Origin: an uncultured Acetobacteraceae bacterium
GTDB taxonomy: Bacteria > Pseudomonadota > Alphaproteobacteria > Acetobacterales > Acetobacteraceae
Reading direction: 5' to 3'
DNA length: 64,000 bases
NCBI GenBank assembly: GCA_903907955.1
Contig: CAIVPZ010000172.1
Location: 1 to 64,000 of the forward strand
In this document: positions 28,362-36,446 of the stretch, one piece after another
How positions within the stretch are numbered: position 1 is the stretch's first letter
How the letters are laid out: each line of letters opens with the position of its first letter
Made by a program: the position numbers and the translations under genes
The notes under the pieces: generated by a model
Database searches by the model: none
Seen by the model: only the letters and a program-made list of their open reading frames with translations
Told to the model about the DNA's origin: nothing

Positions 28362-28930
28362 GCGACCGTTTCCGGCCACCGGCCGCCGGCAGCTTCCCTG
28401 GCAGCTTTCCGGGGATCAACCCCGCCATGCTGGACGAATGGCTCACCGGCGGCGTGTTGCCCCGCCGCGTGGCGGGTTTTCTGGTCGATGTGCTGCTGAT
28501 CGCCGTGCTCGTGGTGGGGCTGTGGGCGGTGCTGCTGCTGTTCGGCCTGCTGACGCTGGGCCTCGGCTTCCCGCTGCTCGGGCTGCTGCCGGCGGTGCCG
28601 CCGCTGTATCATTTCCTGTTCCTGGCCAGCCCGCTTTCGGCCACCCCCGGGCAGGCGCTGATGGGGCTGGTGGTGCGGCGCAACGGCGACCTCGGCCGGC
28701 CGGACGTGCTGGAAGCGCTGGTCAGCGTGGTCGGTTTCTATGTCACGCTGGCGCTGGGTGCGGTCCTGCTGGTGGTGGCGCTGCTGAGCACGCGCCGGCG
28801 CACCCTGCACGACATGCTGGCCGGGCTGGTGGTGGTGCGCACCGATGGCCTCACGCCGCCCACCGCTCCACCATTGACGCCGGGCGGAACGGTCTGGAAC
28901 ATGGGACCGGGAGGGCCACCGCACGCATGA
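28358..28930 (+). CDS. RDD family membrane protein
   Basis: 190 residues with hydrophobic spans at about 41-75 and 120-145 and the RDD signature region (LPRRVAGFLVDVLLIAVLV, with the Arg and Asp residues, and RRRTLHDMLAGLVVV near the C-terminus). RDD proteins are small inner-membrane proteins of unclear function, some linked to ion tolerance. ATG overlaps the acylase stop by 4 bp, and its own TGA overlaps the next ATG in the same way, so the three genes are translationally coupled. Confidence 0.88.
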   Translation: MSDRFRPPAAGSFPGSFPGINPAMLDEWLTGGVLPRRVAGFLVDVLLIAVLVVGLWAVLLLFGLLTLGLGFPLLGLLPAVPPLYHFLFLASPLSATPGQALMGLVVRRNGDLGRPDVLEALVSVVGFYVTLALGAVLLVVALLSTRRRTLHDMLAGLVVVRTDGLTPPTAPPLTPGGTVWNMGPGGPPHA

Positions 28931-29703
28931 GTTACAAGCCGCCGCGGCGTCCGCAGTTTTTCTACACCACCGCGCCCCTGCCCTGCCCCTATGTGGGCGG
29001 GCGCACCGAGCGCAAGGTGGTGACGGAAATCACCGGACCGGAATCGGACCGGCTGCACGACCGGCTGTCGCGGGCGGGGTTCCGGCGCAGCCACAACATC
29101 GCCTATGCGCCGGTCTGCCCGGGCTGCAACGCCTGCATCCCGATCCGCGTGCCGGTGGCCGACTTCCAGCCCGACCGCAGCCTCCGGCGCATCCTGAAGG
29201 CCAATGCGGAGGTATCCGGGTTCGACTCGCCGGCGCGCGCCACCGCCGAGCAGTTCCAGTTGTTCCAGCGCTACCAGCAGGCCCGCCACCACGACGGCGA
29301 CATGGCCACCATGAGCTTCTACGACTACCGTGCGATGGTGGAGGATACGCCGATCGAAACCTTCATCGCCGAGTTCCGCGACCCCGACAACCGGCTGCTC
29401 GGCGCCTGCCTGACCGACCGGCTCGGCGACGGTCTGTCGGCGGTGTATTCGTTCTTCGCCCCCGAACTGGAGCGGCGATCGCTCGGCACCTACACCATTC
29501 TCTGGCTGATCGACCGCGCCCGCAGCGCCGGGCTGCCCTATGTCTACCTGGGCTACTGGGTGCCGGAGAGCCGCAAGATGGCCTACAAGGCGCGCTTCCG
29601 CCCCAGCGAAATCCTGGCCGGCGGCACCTGGCGGATGCTGACCGAAGCCGACTGCGCCGCCCGCCCCACCGCCGAGGCGCTGGTGCCGCAAACCGCGGGG
29701 TAG
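28927..29703 (+). CDS. bpt: Aspartate/glutamate leucyltransferase (arginyl-tRNA-protein transferase family)
   Basis: 258 residues. Transfers leucine or arginine from aminoacyl-tRNA to N-terminal acidic residues, marking proteins for ClpS/ClpAP degradation by the N-end rule. The N-terminal Cys-rich block (APLPCPYV and APVCPGCNACIPIRV) and the C-terminal acyltransferase block (YSFFAPELERRSLGTYTILW, YVYLGYWVPESRKMAYKARF) are both present. The start ATG 28927 overlaps the RDD stop. The adaptor and unfoldase it feeds, ClpS and ClpA, are encoded 6 kb downstream in this window. Confidence 0.95.
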   Translation: MSYKPPRRPQFFYTTAPLPCPYVGGRTERKVVTEITGPESDRLHDRLSRAGFRRSHNIAYAPVCPGCNACIPIRVPVADFQPDRSLRRILKANAEVSGFDSPARATAEQFQLFQRYQQARHHDGDMATMSFYDYRAMVEDTPIETFIAEFRDPDNRLLGACLTDRLGDGLSAVYSFFAPELERRSLGTYTILWLIDRARSAGLPYVYLGYWVPESRKMAYKARFRPSEILAGGTWRMLTEADCAARPTAEALVPQTAG

Positions 29704-29956
29704 CCGGGATAGGCACGGCTCCGCCTCACCCCACGCGATCCACCCGCATCCCGGCCGCCGTGACCGCGTCGGGGCTGGCCGCCCCCGCGCTGCCGCGCAG
29801 GCGGCTGGCGAAGTCGGGTCCCCTGTCGGCGGCGAACGCGATCCGATCCCCGTCCGCCGCCGGCAGGCTCATCGGTGCGACGGCCCCGCATAGCCGGCCG
29901 GAGCCTGTCCCCGGCGGGCCATGACGGGTCAATGCCTTCCTGCGCGATCCGGTCGT

Positions 29957-30064
29957 GCGCTCTAGAGCGCTTTCAGGCTGACCGTAAACGGTCAACGCGC
30001 TCTAGCTCTTTGTTTTGGCGAGCAACTTTATCGGCCGGCTGTCGCCGGTCTGGCCGATGTTGCT
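29957..30064. repeat. TCTAGAGC-type palindromic repeat and hairpins between convergent genes
   Basis: GCGCTCTAGAGCGC (29957-29970) is followed by the hairpin TGACCGT-AA-ACGGTCA (29979-29994), a second GCGCTCTAG (29997-30005) and a long imperfect hairpin AGCAAC...ATCGGCC / GGCCGAT-GTTGCT (30021-30064). The last abuts the stop codon of the minus-strand gene. Repeats built on GCTCTAGAGC are widespread in alphaproteobacterial genomes. The whole 29704-30064 gap is otherwise without a convincing gene. A minus-strand open frame in 29726-29995 has a somewhat protein-like tail but no clear start, and is left uncalled. Confidence 0.75.
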
Positions 30065-30493
30065 CTAGCGGGTCCTGGGCTTCTGCACAGGGGTGGCATG
30101 CGTCTCGGGCGCCGCATGCGATTCAGCGGCGGCGGCGGCCGGGGCGGCCTTCACCTGCGCCTGCAGCACGTCGCGTTCATGCGTGCGGGCGGCCACGTCC
30201 GCGGTCAGCGCAGTCACCTGTTGCGCGGCCTGGGCGGCGGCTGCCTGGCTCTGCGCCAGGGCGGCCTCGGCGGCGGCGAGCTTCTGCTGCAGCTCGGCGA
30301 CCTGCCCGGCGGCGGCTTTCTGGTGTTCGAGATCGGTCGCCAGCGCGGCCCGTGCGGCCTCGGTCTGCGCCAGCTGGGCGCCGGCGTTGTCGCGCTGGAT
30401 GAAGGCGTAACCGGCGATGCCCCACCCAAGAAAGGCAGCCAGGGTGAGCAGCACCAGGGCGGGGCGGGAGGGTGAACGGGCGGCACTTGGCAT
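30065..30493 (-). CDS. Membrane-anchored coiled-coil protein
   Basis: 142 residues from ATG 30493 (MPSAARSPSRPAL), with AAGGA upstream. One membrane span at about 11-31 (LVLLTLAAFLGWGIAGYAFI), then a long Ala/Gln/Glu-rich helical region with heptad pattern (residues about 35-110: QLAQTEAARAALATDLEHQK and onward), and a polar Pro/Ala-rich tail. It is probably periplasmic or cytoplasmic coiled coil on a single anchor. No named family. The stop codon lies against a strong hairpin. Confidence 0.7.
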   Translation of the reverse strand: MPSAARSPSRPALVLLTLAAFLGWGIAGYAFIQRDNAGAQLAQTEAARAALATDLEHQKAAAGQVAELQQKLAAAEAALAQSQAAAAQAAQQVTALTADVAARTHERDVLQAQVKAAPAAAAAESHAAPETHATPVQKPRTR

Positions 30494-30709
30494 GGAAGCG
30501 GAATCCTTGAACCTGGGGTGGATCGGGCCGTGCGGCGATGGCGATGCGGGCAGGTCCGCAGCCCGGAGCCACGCAGCAAGAAGCGGCCCGATCCGGTCCG
30601 AGGCCAAGCCTCATGTTATGCGGCGCAAGATAGCCACGTGCCGGGCGGTTGGACACCGGGAAAAATGGGCGGCTGGCCGCGGCTTTCGCCGGCCAGGAAA
30701 CCGCCCGGG

Positions 30710-31459
30710 CTACAGCAGCCCTTCGCGGCGGAAACTCAGCCACCGTCCGTTGCCGACGATGACATGGTCGTGCAGCACGATGTTCAGCACGCTGGCGGCC
30801 TGGCGCACTTCCTGGGTCATCTCGATGTCGTCGCGCGAGGGCGTGGGGTCGCCGCTGGGATGGTTATGCACCAGAATTATCGCGGTCGCCTGCAGTTCGA
30901 GCGCGCGTTTGACCACCTCGCGCGGATAGACCGGGGTGTGATTCACGGTGCCGCGCGCCTGCGCTTCATCGGCCAGCAGGCGATTGCGGGTGTCGAGGAA
31001 CAGCACCCGGAACTGCTCCACCCGCTCACGCGCCAGCACGGCGTTGAGGTAGTCCATCAGCCGGTCCCAGTTGTTCAGCAGCGGGCGGTTGATCACTTCG
31101 GCCTTCGCCAGACGCAGCGCCGCGGCGTGCACCGCCTTCAGGGCGGCGGGGCCGGATTCCTTCATGTGTTCGATCGTGCGCAATTCCGCCACCGGGGCGG
31201 CGATGGCATTGGCGAAGCTGCCGAAGCGGGCGAGCAGCGCCTTGGCGATCGACTTGGTGTCGCGGCGCGGCAGGGCGAGGAACAGGATGATTTCCAGCAG
31301 GTCCTGGTCGTTCAGGCTGTCCGGCCCGGCGGTGAGCAGGCGCTGGCGCAGCCGCTCGCGGTGCCCTTCGGCGCCGGCCGGGGCGCTGATGCCAGCCCCC
31401 GGCGGCGGGGGCAGGTCGATCAGGCCGAACTGCTCGGACAGGTGCTTGGGCGCATGCAT
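30710..31459 (-). CDS. radC: RadC family protein (JAB/MPN domain)
   Basis: 249 residues. An N-terminal helix-hairpin-helix-like part (RERLRQRLLTAGPDSLNDQDLLEIILFLA) is followed by the C-terminal MPN domain with the JAMM metal motif HNHPSGDPTPSRDD and an upstream Glu. Despite the name, a role in DNA repair is not established; the fold is that of a zinc protease-like or DNA-associated protein. It lies downstream of map and a thioesterase, all on the minus strand; a radC next to map is common in this lineage. Confidence 0.93.
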   Translation of the reverse strand: MHAPKHLSEQFGLIDLPPPPGAGISAPAGAEGHRERLRQRLLTAGPDSLNDQDLLEIILFLALPRRDTKSIAKALLARFGSFANAIAAPVAELRTIEHMKESGPAALKAVHAAALRLAKAEVINRPLLNNWDRLMDYLNAVLARERVEQFRVLFLDTRNRLLADEAQARGTVNHTPVYPREVVKRALELQATAIILVHNHPSGDPTPSRDDIEMTQEVRQAASVLNIVLHDHVIVGNGRWLSFRREGLL

Positions 31460-31727
31460 GACATGCAGGCTGCCATGGGCGCAGGCAAAAGCCTAAACGA
31501 AACGCGCGTTAATTCGGCGCAATAGATTGCGTATTCTTGCGGGAAACTTGGTCATCCCTCAGCTTCCGCGCGCGACGCGGCACCAGCGGGGGGAACGATG
31601 GTCTGCACTGGCACGGCGTTCGGCCTGCGCGCTGGCCGGCCCGCGGATGTTCCTCGGCAGCCCGGACACGATGGGGAGCAGGCCATGCTCGGAATGCCGG
31701 GCCAGCGAGGCGGCATAGCGCCCGGGG

Positions 31728-32135
31728 TCAGAACTCCGGCACCAGCCAGCGCTCCAGCGTTTCGCGCCATTCATCCGCGATCGGCACCGCGCGGCGCTTC
31801 GCCGTGTCGATCACCGCCAGGATGGAGGTGGCCTTGGCCACCAGCGTGTCGCCCTGGTGCACGTGCTGGCGAACCTGCACGCTCTTCTGGCCGATCCGGT
31901 GGATCGCCGTTTCGATGCGGATATCGCCCGGCCAGTTCATTTCGCGCAGGAAATCCAGCTCCAGCCGGGCGATCACCACCGCATGGCCGCCGCCCGCCTC
32001 GAGCAATCCCGCCTCCCGCATCAACTCGGAGCGCCCGGCCTCGCACATGGCGCTGTAGACGCAGTTGTTGACGTGGCCGAGCCGGTCGGTATCGCAGAAG
32101 CGCAGCTTCTGGGTGCTGACGAAAACCTCCCCCAT
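31728..32135 (-). CDS. Acyl-CoA thioesterase, hot-dog fold (4HBT type)
   Basis: 135 residues with the 4-hydroxybenzoyl-CoA thioesterase signature: an Asp in RFCDTDRLGHVNNCVY followed by the central helix SAMCEAGRSELMREAG. Length is right for a single hot-dog domain. It would hydrolyse an acyl-CoA of unknown chain. The start ATG 32135 lies 11 nt downstream of the map stop, so the two are probably one transcript. Confidence 0.9.
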   Translation of the reverse strand: MGEVFVSTQKLRFCDTDRLGHVNNCVYSAMCEAGRSELMREAGLLEAGGGHAVVIARLELDFLREMNWPGDIRIETAIHRIGQKSVQVRQHVHQGDTLVAKATSILAVIDTAKRRAVPIADEWRETLERWLVPEF

Positions 32136-32146
32136 CGCCGTTGCGC

Positions 32147-32953
32147 TCAGACGCTTTCGTAGGGCGGCTTGTGCATCCCTACCGGCGAGAGGGTGAACAC
32201 CTCCACCCCGTCCGCGGTCACGCCCACCATGTGTTCATACTGCGCCGACAGGCTGCGGTCGCGGGTCACCGCGGTCCAGCCGTCGTCGAGCACCTTCACC
32301 TCCGGGCGGCCGGCATTCACCATCGGCTCGATGGTGAAGAACATGCCGGGCTTCAGCACCGTGCCGCCGCCGGGGCGGCCGAGATGCAGCACGTTCGGCG
32401 GCTCGTGGAACTTCCGGCCGATGCCGTGGCCGCAGAAGTCGCGCACCACGCTGAACCGGTTCGCCTCCACGTAGGTCTGGATGGCATGGCCGATATCGCC
32501 AAGCGTCGCCCCCGGCCGCACCGCCTGCACGCCGCGCATCAGCGCCTCGTAGGTCACGTCCATCAGGTTGCGCGCCTTGGTGGAGGCGGAACCGGCTACG
32601 TACATCCGGCTGGTATCGCCGAACCAGCCGTCCAGAATGACGGTGACGTCGATGTTGAGCACATCGCCGTCCTCCAGCCGGCGGTCGCCGGGAATGCCGT
32701 GGCAGACGACATGGTTGATCGAGGTGCAGATCGATTTCGGGAAACCGCGGTAATTCAGCGGCGCCGGCACCGCGCCGTGGCCAATGATGAAATCGTGACA
32801 CACCCGGTCCAGTTCACCGGTCGAGACACCCGGGCGGACATATGGCAGGATCATGTCCAGCGTCTCCGCCGCCAGTCGCCCGGCAGCGCGCATGCCGACG
32901 AAATCCTCCGGCTGGTAGATGGTGATGCGTCGTGCGTCGGCCCCGCCGTCCAT
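32147..32953 (-). CDS. map: Type I methionine aminopeptidase
   Basis: 268 residues. Removes the initiator methionine from nascent proteins. All metal ligands are visible: NIDVTVILDGWFGDTSR (two Asp), CGHGIGRKFHEPPNV (His), FTIEPMVNAG (Glu) and QYEHMVGVT (Glu), with the substrate-binding His in VVCHGIPGD. The start at ATG 32953 (MDGGADARRITIY) is preceded by GGAG. The longer frame to 33100 runs through intergenic sequence and is rejected. It heads a map-thioesterase-radC group. Confidence 0.95.
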   Translation of the reverse strand: MDGGADARRITIYQPEDFVGMRAAGRLAAETLDMILPYVRPGVSTGELDRVCHDFIIGHGAVPAPLNYRGFPKSICTSINHVVCHGIPGDRRLEDGDVLNIDVTVILDGWFGDTSRMYVAGSASTKARNLMDVTYEALMRGVQAVRPGATLGDIGHAIQTYVEANRFSVVRDFCGHGIGRKFHEPPNVLHLGRPGGGTVLKPGMFFTIEPMVNAGRPEVKVLDDGWTAVTRDRSLSAQYEHMVGVTADGVEVFTLSPVGMHKPPYESV

Positions 32954-33091
32954 GTTCGCCCATTCTCCGAACGCCGCGCGACGGGCACGGCCCGATCCGG
33001 CAGCTCTTGCGATCCTGATGTTCCAACATGCGCAGACAGCGGGACAGGTGCAAGTGGAAGCGTCATCGTTCTGTCGTGCGCTTGGCGCGTA

Positions 33092-33296
33092 AGTAAGCAA
33101 GGCCAGGGCACCGCCCTGGACCCGCCAGGGGTCGGTGGACCCCTGGACCCCGCACCTTTAAGGGCCTTGGGGAGAGGGGGCTGAGGAGATGCCGATACAT
33201 CTCCTCAGCCCCCTCTCCCCAAGGCCCTCAATGAATGGGTTCCAAGGGGCCACTGCCCCTTGGCGGGTCCAGGGCGGTGCCCTGGCCTTACTTGCT
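33092..33296. repeat. About 205 bp nested palindrome (MITE/BIME-like), copy 1
   Basis: A perfect 31 bp inverted repeat (33161-33191 and 33198-33228) with a 6 nt loop forms the centre. It reads GGGCCTTGGGGAGAGGGGG then CTGAGGAGATG. Flanking it are smaller hairpins, and an outer 28 bp perfect inverted repeat pairs 33099-33126 with 33262-33289 (GGCGGGTCCAGGGCGGTGCC...). The right end contains the stop codon of the D,D-carboxypeptidase gene. The same architecture, with a diverged centre, recurs at 53361-53572. No open frame or transposase is inside. Confidence 0.9.
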
Positions 33297-34481
33297 CGCG
33301 AGTTGCCGCGCCTCCGGCCGGATCGGCATGCAGGGCAGCCTGTGGCGCGCCAGGGCGTTGCATGCCTGATGGGCTTCGGGCTCGCTGAGGCCGGTGAGCA
33401 GGGCGCGCCAGGTGGTGTGGCCGCGCACGCCGGCCGACTCCACCCGCGCGTCGCCATCGTCGGCAGTACGGCGGGCGAGGTTGGCAGCCTGGCGGGCGGC
33501 CGACTCGGTGGCGAACGAGCCGACCTGCACGCTCCAACGGGCCGCCTGAAGCGGCATGCGGTGCGGGGCGACGGTTGCGGCGCTGGCCACCGGAATCAGG
33601 TTGGGCATGCGGCTGGCCATACGCGGAATGCCCGGCACGTCCATGCGCTCGAAGCCCTGGTCGAGCAGGGCAGCCATGTGCACGTCGCGTTCCGGGTTGC
33701 TGGCCGCGCCGAGCACCACGCCAACCAGGCGCACATCGCCGCGCACCGCCGAGGTGACCAGATTGTGGCCGGCATCATCGGTATAGCCGGTCTTGATGCC
33801 GTCGGCGCCCGGATAGGTCTGCAGCATGCGGTCGTGATTGGGGATCATCTGCCCGTGCCAGGCGAAGCTGGGAATCGAGAACCAGCGGTATTCGGACGGA
33901 AAGTCGCGCACCAGCAGGCGGCCGAGCGTGGCCATGTCGCGTGCGGTGGTGACCTGCTCCGGATCGGGCAGCCCGGAGGCATTGCGGAAGACGGTGCGGC
34001 TCATGCCGAGCGCGCGGGCACGCAGCGTCATCATCTGGGCGAATCGGTCCTCCTCGCCGCCCAGGAGTTCCCCGAGGGCGGCGGCGGCGTCGTTGGCCGA
34101 TTTGGTGATCAGGCCGAGAATCGCCTGCTCGACGGTGATGCGCGTGCTGGGCATGAGGCCGAGCTTGGTCGGGCTCATGGCGGCGGCATGGCTGGACACC
34201 GGCACGTATTGCTGCAGCAGGATGCGGCGGTCGCGCAGCGCCTCGAACACCATATAGAGAGTCATCATCTTGGTGAGGCTGGCCGGGTGGCGAAGGTCGT
34301 CGGCGTTCACCGCCGACAGCACGTTGCCGTCCGCTGCATCGATGATGATGGAACTGTATCGCTCCGAGCCGATCTGCGCCTGCGCCGGAGCGGCACAGAG
34401 AGCGATGGCCAGAAGAAGGACGGCGGCCAAATTCAGGATCGCCGGGAACACCGTGTGGGCAACGTGGCGGGTGGCAAGCAT
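33288..34481 (-). CDS. dacF: D-alanyl-D-alanine carboxypeptidase with C-terminal SPOR domain
   Basis: 397 residues. Signal peptide (LNLAAVLLLAIALCAAPAQAQ, cleavage near 36). S11 penicillin-binding domain: the active-site SxxK is ASLTKM, the SxN motif is KSANDAAAALG and KTG is GIKTGYTDDAG. The last about 75 residues (WSVQVGSFATESAARQAANLA...) are a SPOR domain, which binds denuded septal peptidoglycan. It trims pentapeptides in the periplasm, probably at division sites. Its final codons and TAA lie inside a nested palindromic repeat (33092-33296). Gene order dacF-phasin-clpS-clpA is typical of Rhodospirillales. Confidence 0.93.
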   Translation of the reverse strand: MLATRHVAHTVFPAILNLAAVLLLAIALCAAPAQAQIGSERYSSIIIDAADGNVLSAVNADDLRHPASLTKMMTLYMVFEALRDRRILLQQYVPVSSHAAAMSPTKLGLMPSTRITVEQAILGLITKSANDAAAALGELLGGEEDRFAQMMTLRARALGMSRTVFRNASGLPDPEQVTTARDMATLGRLLVRDFPSEYRWFSIPSFAWHGQMIPNHDRMLQTYPGADGIKTGYTDDAGHNLVTSAVRGDVRLVGVVLGAASNPERDVHMAALLDQGFERMDVPGIPRMASRMPNLIPVASAATVAPHRMPLQAARWSVQVGSFATESAARQAANLARRTADDGDARVESAGVRGHTTWRALLTGLSEPEAHQACNALARHRLPCMPIRPEARQLASK

Positions 34482-34639
34482 GCTGACGTGTCTCCAAGCT
34501 CAGCCATTACGAACCATACATGTTGCAAGGTGCGCCTGTCCAGGCTTGCGCGCACGTGAAAGAGCGACTTTTTCAAGGGGTTATTCCGCTCTGCTCACGC
34601 TATCACGTGAATGTGACGTGAATCGGTGGCCGTGGCCCG

Positions 34640-34656
34640 GTTGTGCGCCGCACAAC
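34640..34656. promoter_or_regulatory. Palindromic operator 1 (GTTGTGC-GCC-GCACAAC)
   Basis: A perfect 7 bp inverted repeat with 3 nt centre, TGC-N3-GCA core. It lies 41 bp upstream of the -35 box of the phasin promoter and is the first of three palindromes with the same core in 110 bp. Confidence 0.65.
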
Positions 34657-34672
34657 GGTCTCGCTCAGACCT

Positions 34673-34693
34673 TTTTTGTGCACCGCACAAAAA
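34673..34693. promoter_or_regulatory. Palindromic operator 2 (TTTTTGTGC-ACC-GCACAAAAA)
   Basis: A perfect 9 bp inverted repeat with 3 nt centre, ending 3 bp before the -35 box (34697). It shares the TTGTGC-N3-GCACAA form of operator 1, so the same dimeric regulator probably binds both. Confidence 0.7.
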
Positions 34694-34696
34694 TGC

Positions 34697-34726
34697 TTGA
34701 CGTTGGTTTCGACGCTCCCCTATAAC
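34697..34726 (+). promoter_or_regulatory. Sigma-70 type promoter of the phasin gene
   Basis: TTGACG (34697-34702) and TATAAC (34721-34726) are separated by 18 bp and match the housekeeping consensus well. It is the best promoter in the window. Transcription would begin near 34732 and give a leader of about 135 nt before the phasin ATG at 34867. The 34482-34866 gap holds this promoter and three operator-like palindromes but no gene. Confidence 0.75.
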
Positions 34727-34730
34727 GCCA

Positions 34731-34747
34731 TTGCTGCATTGCAGCAA
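34731..34747. promoter_or_regulatory. Palindromic operator 3, PhaR-type (TTGCTGC-ATT-GCAGCAA)
   Basis: A perfect 7 bp inverted repeat with 3 nt centre at the expected transcription start. It contains CTGC-N3-GCAG, the form I recall for binding sites of PhaR, the polyhydroxybutyrate-sensing repressor of phasin genes in Rhodobacter and Paracoccus. Binding here would block transcription when no polymer granules are present. Confidence 0.7.
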
Positions 34748-34866
34748 AGAATTCGGCCCGCGGCATCCGGCAACGAACCCCACGCGGTTCCGGCCCCGGG
34801 GCGTGCCGGATCAGCAGGCGGGAAAGGCCCTTCTTGTCGGGCCGGGGCACGGGAGTGGAGAGCACG

Positions 34867-35370
34867 ATGGCGAAGAAGAGCGGGGAGACCGCGGCGACAG
34901 TATCCGAGCCGGCGGCCGAGCCGGTGCAGGTGCCGGCGGCGGAAGCGGCGAGCAGCGTGATCACGACCGGCCCGGCGGCCGGGGCTGAGAAAATCCAGAC
35001 ACAGGAGCAGACGAACATGGCTATCAAGACGGCAGAAGATTTCGTTTCGTTCACCCAGGGCAACTTCGAAGCGGTCGTGAAGGCCGGCCAGATTTGGGCA
35101 GCCGGCGTGCAGGACCTGTCCAAGACGTTCGCCGCCAGCGCACAGGCGCAGGTCGAGGAGACCATGGCGACCGTGAAGGCGCTGAGCGGCGTGAAGTCGC
35201 TGAAGGATGCGGTGGAGCTTCAGACCACCCTGGCGCGCGCATCGCTGGAGAAGGCCATGACCGAGACCAGCAAGCTGACCGATGCCAGCGTGAAGCTGAC
35301 CGAGCAGACCCTGGCGCCGCTGACCGCCCGCGTGACGCTCGCGGTCGAGAAGTTCGGCCGCGCCGCTTAA
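34867..35370 (+). CDS. Phasin family protein
   Basis: 167 residues. Phasins coat polyhydroxyalkanoate granules and control their number and size. The N-terminal about 45 residues are Ala/Pro/Glu-rich and low complexity. The phasin_2 domain follows, helical and amphipathic (AEDFVSFTQGNFEAVVKAGQ, GVQDLSKTFAASAQAQVEE, LKDAVELQTTLARASLEKA). GGAGAG lies 7 nt before ATG 34867. Strong own promoter with PhaR-like operators and a clear terminator at 35425-35454 indicate a monocistronic, highly expressed, granule-responsive gene. Confidence 0.92.
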   Translation: MAKKSGETAATVSEPAAEPVQVPAAEAASSVITTGPAAGAEKIQTQEQTNMAIKTAEDFVSFTQGNFEAVVKAGQIWAAGVQDLSKTFAASAQAQVEETMATVKALSGVKSLKDAVELQTTLARASLEKAMTETSKLTDASVKLTEQTLAPLTARVTLAVEKFGRAA

Positions 35371-35424
35371 CTGCGGACGGTCGCGCCACGCCCCTCCTCC
35401 CCCCCCTGGAGGGGACGTGCAAGG

Positions 35425-35454
35425 AAGGCCCGGGAATCCCCCCTCCCGGGCCTT
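35425..35454 (+). terminator. Hairpin terminator of the phasin gene
   Basis: Perfect 11 bp stem AAGGCCCGGGA (35425-35435) pairing with 35444-35454 across an 8 nt loop, 55 nt after the phasin stop. The T-run is short (TTCACT), so it may need Rho or be a strong stabilising 3' hairpin. The rest of 35371-35740 has no gene I can support; it must carry the clpS promoter. Confidence 0.65.
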
Positions 35455-35740
35455 CACTGATTCCGGAGGCGGTTGCCGGCGGGGCGGTGGCCTTGCCGAT
35501 GCGCGGCGGAATCGGTCCGCGCGCGTATCCGGCGTCCATCAATCCGCATCGCGTGGACGCGACGCTCTTTCATCCGCCCCGCACTTTCCGATATGTTGAG
35601 CCGACGAGGGTAGAATGGGCGCCTGGGCAGGGCCGGGCCCGCATAGCGTCGCCGCGGGCCTGGGCATTGCGCGCAAAGCCCAGCACGGTACGATGCACTG
35701 CCGGAACGGGCCACTGCCGGAAAATGGGCGATCGCGAACG

Positions 35741-36145
35741 ATGAGCGAGTACGGACGGCATGGAATGAAGGCTGGACTGCCTGGTACGCCCCCCCCGGGG
35801 GATGGCGGTCGCGGCAATGATGGCCGCACCGACGGGGGCGGCGGCGAAGGCCCAAACACCGGCGTGGTGGTGAAGGCGCGGCCGAAAACCCGCAAACCCG
35901 CCATGTACAAGGTGCTGATGCTCAACGACGATTACACGCCGATGGAGTTCGTCGTGCACGTTCTCGAGCGCTTCTTCCAGAAGTCGCGCGAGGAGGCCAC
36001 CCGCATCATGCTGCACGTGCACCGCCGCGGCGTTGGCGTGTGCGGCGTGTTCACCTATGAGGTGGCGGAAACCAAAGTGACTCAGGTGATGGACCTGGCC
36101 CGCCAGAACCAGCACCCGCTGCAGTGCACCATCGAGAAGGAATAG
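35741..36145 (+). CDS. clpS: ATP-dependent Clp protease adaptor ClpS
   Basis: 134 residues. ClpS binds N-degrons (Phe, Leu, Tyr, Trp) and delivers them to ClpAP. The core runs from about residue 45: [20 protein letters not shown], with the N-end-rule pocket residues in [19 protein letters not shown], then [28 protein letters not shown] Gly-rich linker of about 40 residues precedes it. ATG 35765 is another possible start. clpA follows 300 bp downstream with its own leader. Confidence 0.95.
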   Translation: MSEYGRHGMKAGLPGTPPPGDGGRGNDGRTDGGGGEGPNTGVVVKARPKTRKPAMYKVLMLNDDYTPMEFVVHVLERFFQKSREEATRIMLHVHRRGVGVCGVFTYEVAETKVTQVMDLARQNQHPLQCTIEKE

Positions 36146-36446
36146 GCGGTCGGCCCGATTCGGCCCCGTCCGCCGACGCTTCCAGGCGGCCCAGCCACGG
36201 CGTTTGGCAGGGCAAGGCGCTGCTGCAATGCGCCATGTGGCCGGCTTCGGCCCACCTCCCGGCGAATAATCTCCGGCTTTGCGCATTTTGCTGATGCGGC
36301 CGGGCGACAATCGCGAAAGAATGCTTACGTTTCGACCCGGCCGCCCCCGCTTTCGTCGCAGCGTGCGTTATGTTCCCAGGGCTGGCGGCGCGGCGCCGGC
36401 ACGATGACAGGACCACCGACGACCCTGAGCTGAGGAGCGTTGCCAT
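36146..36446. other. 301 bp leader between clpS and clpA
   Basis: No gene. The last part has GGAG about 12 nt before the clpA ATG. No confident promoter or hairpin was recognised, although the separation suggests clpA has its own start of transcription. Confidence 0.5.

Noticed and set aside
29726-29995. Possible small minus-strand gene
   Set aside because: No ribosome site, overlaps the repeat, and the protein-like tail is too short to support.
31519-31532. CGCAAT-AG-ATTGCG palindrome as an operator
   Set aside because: A single 6 bp palindrome with no promoter element around it; likely chance.
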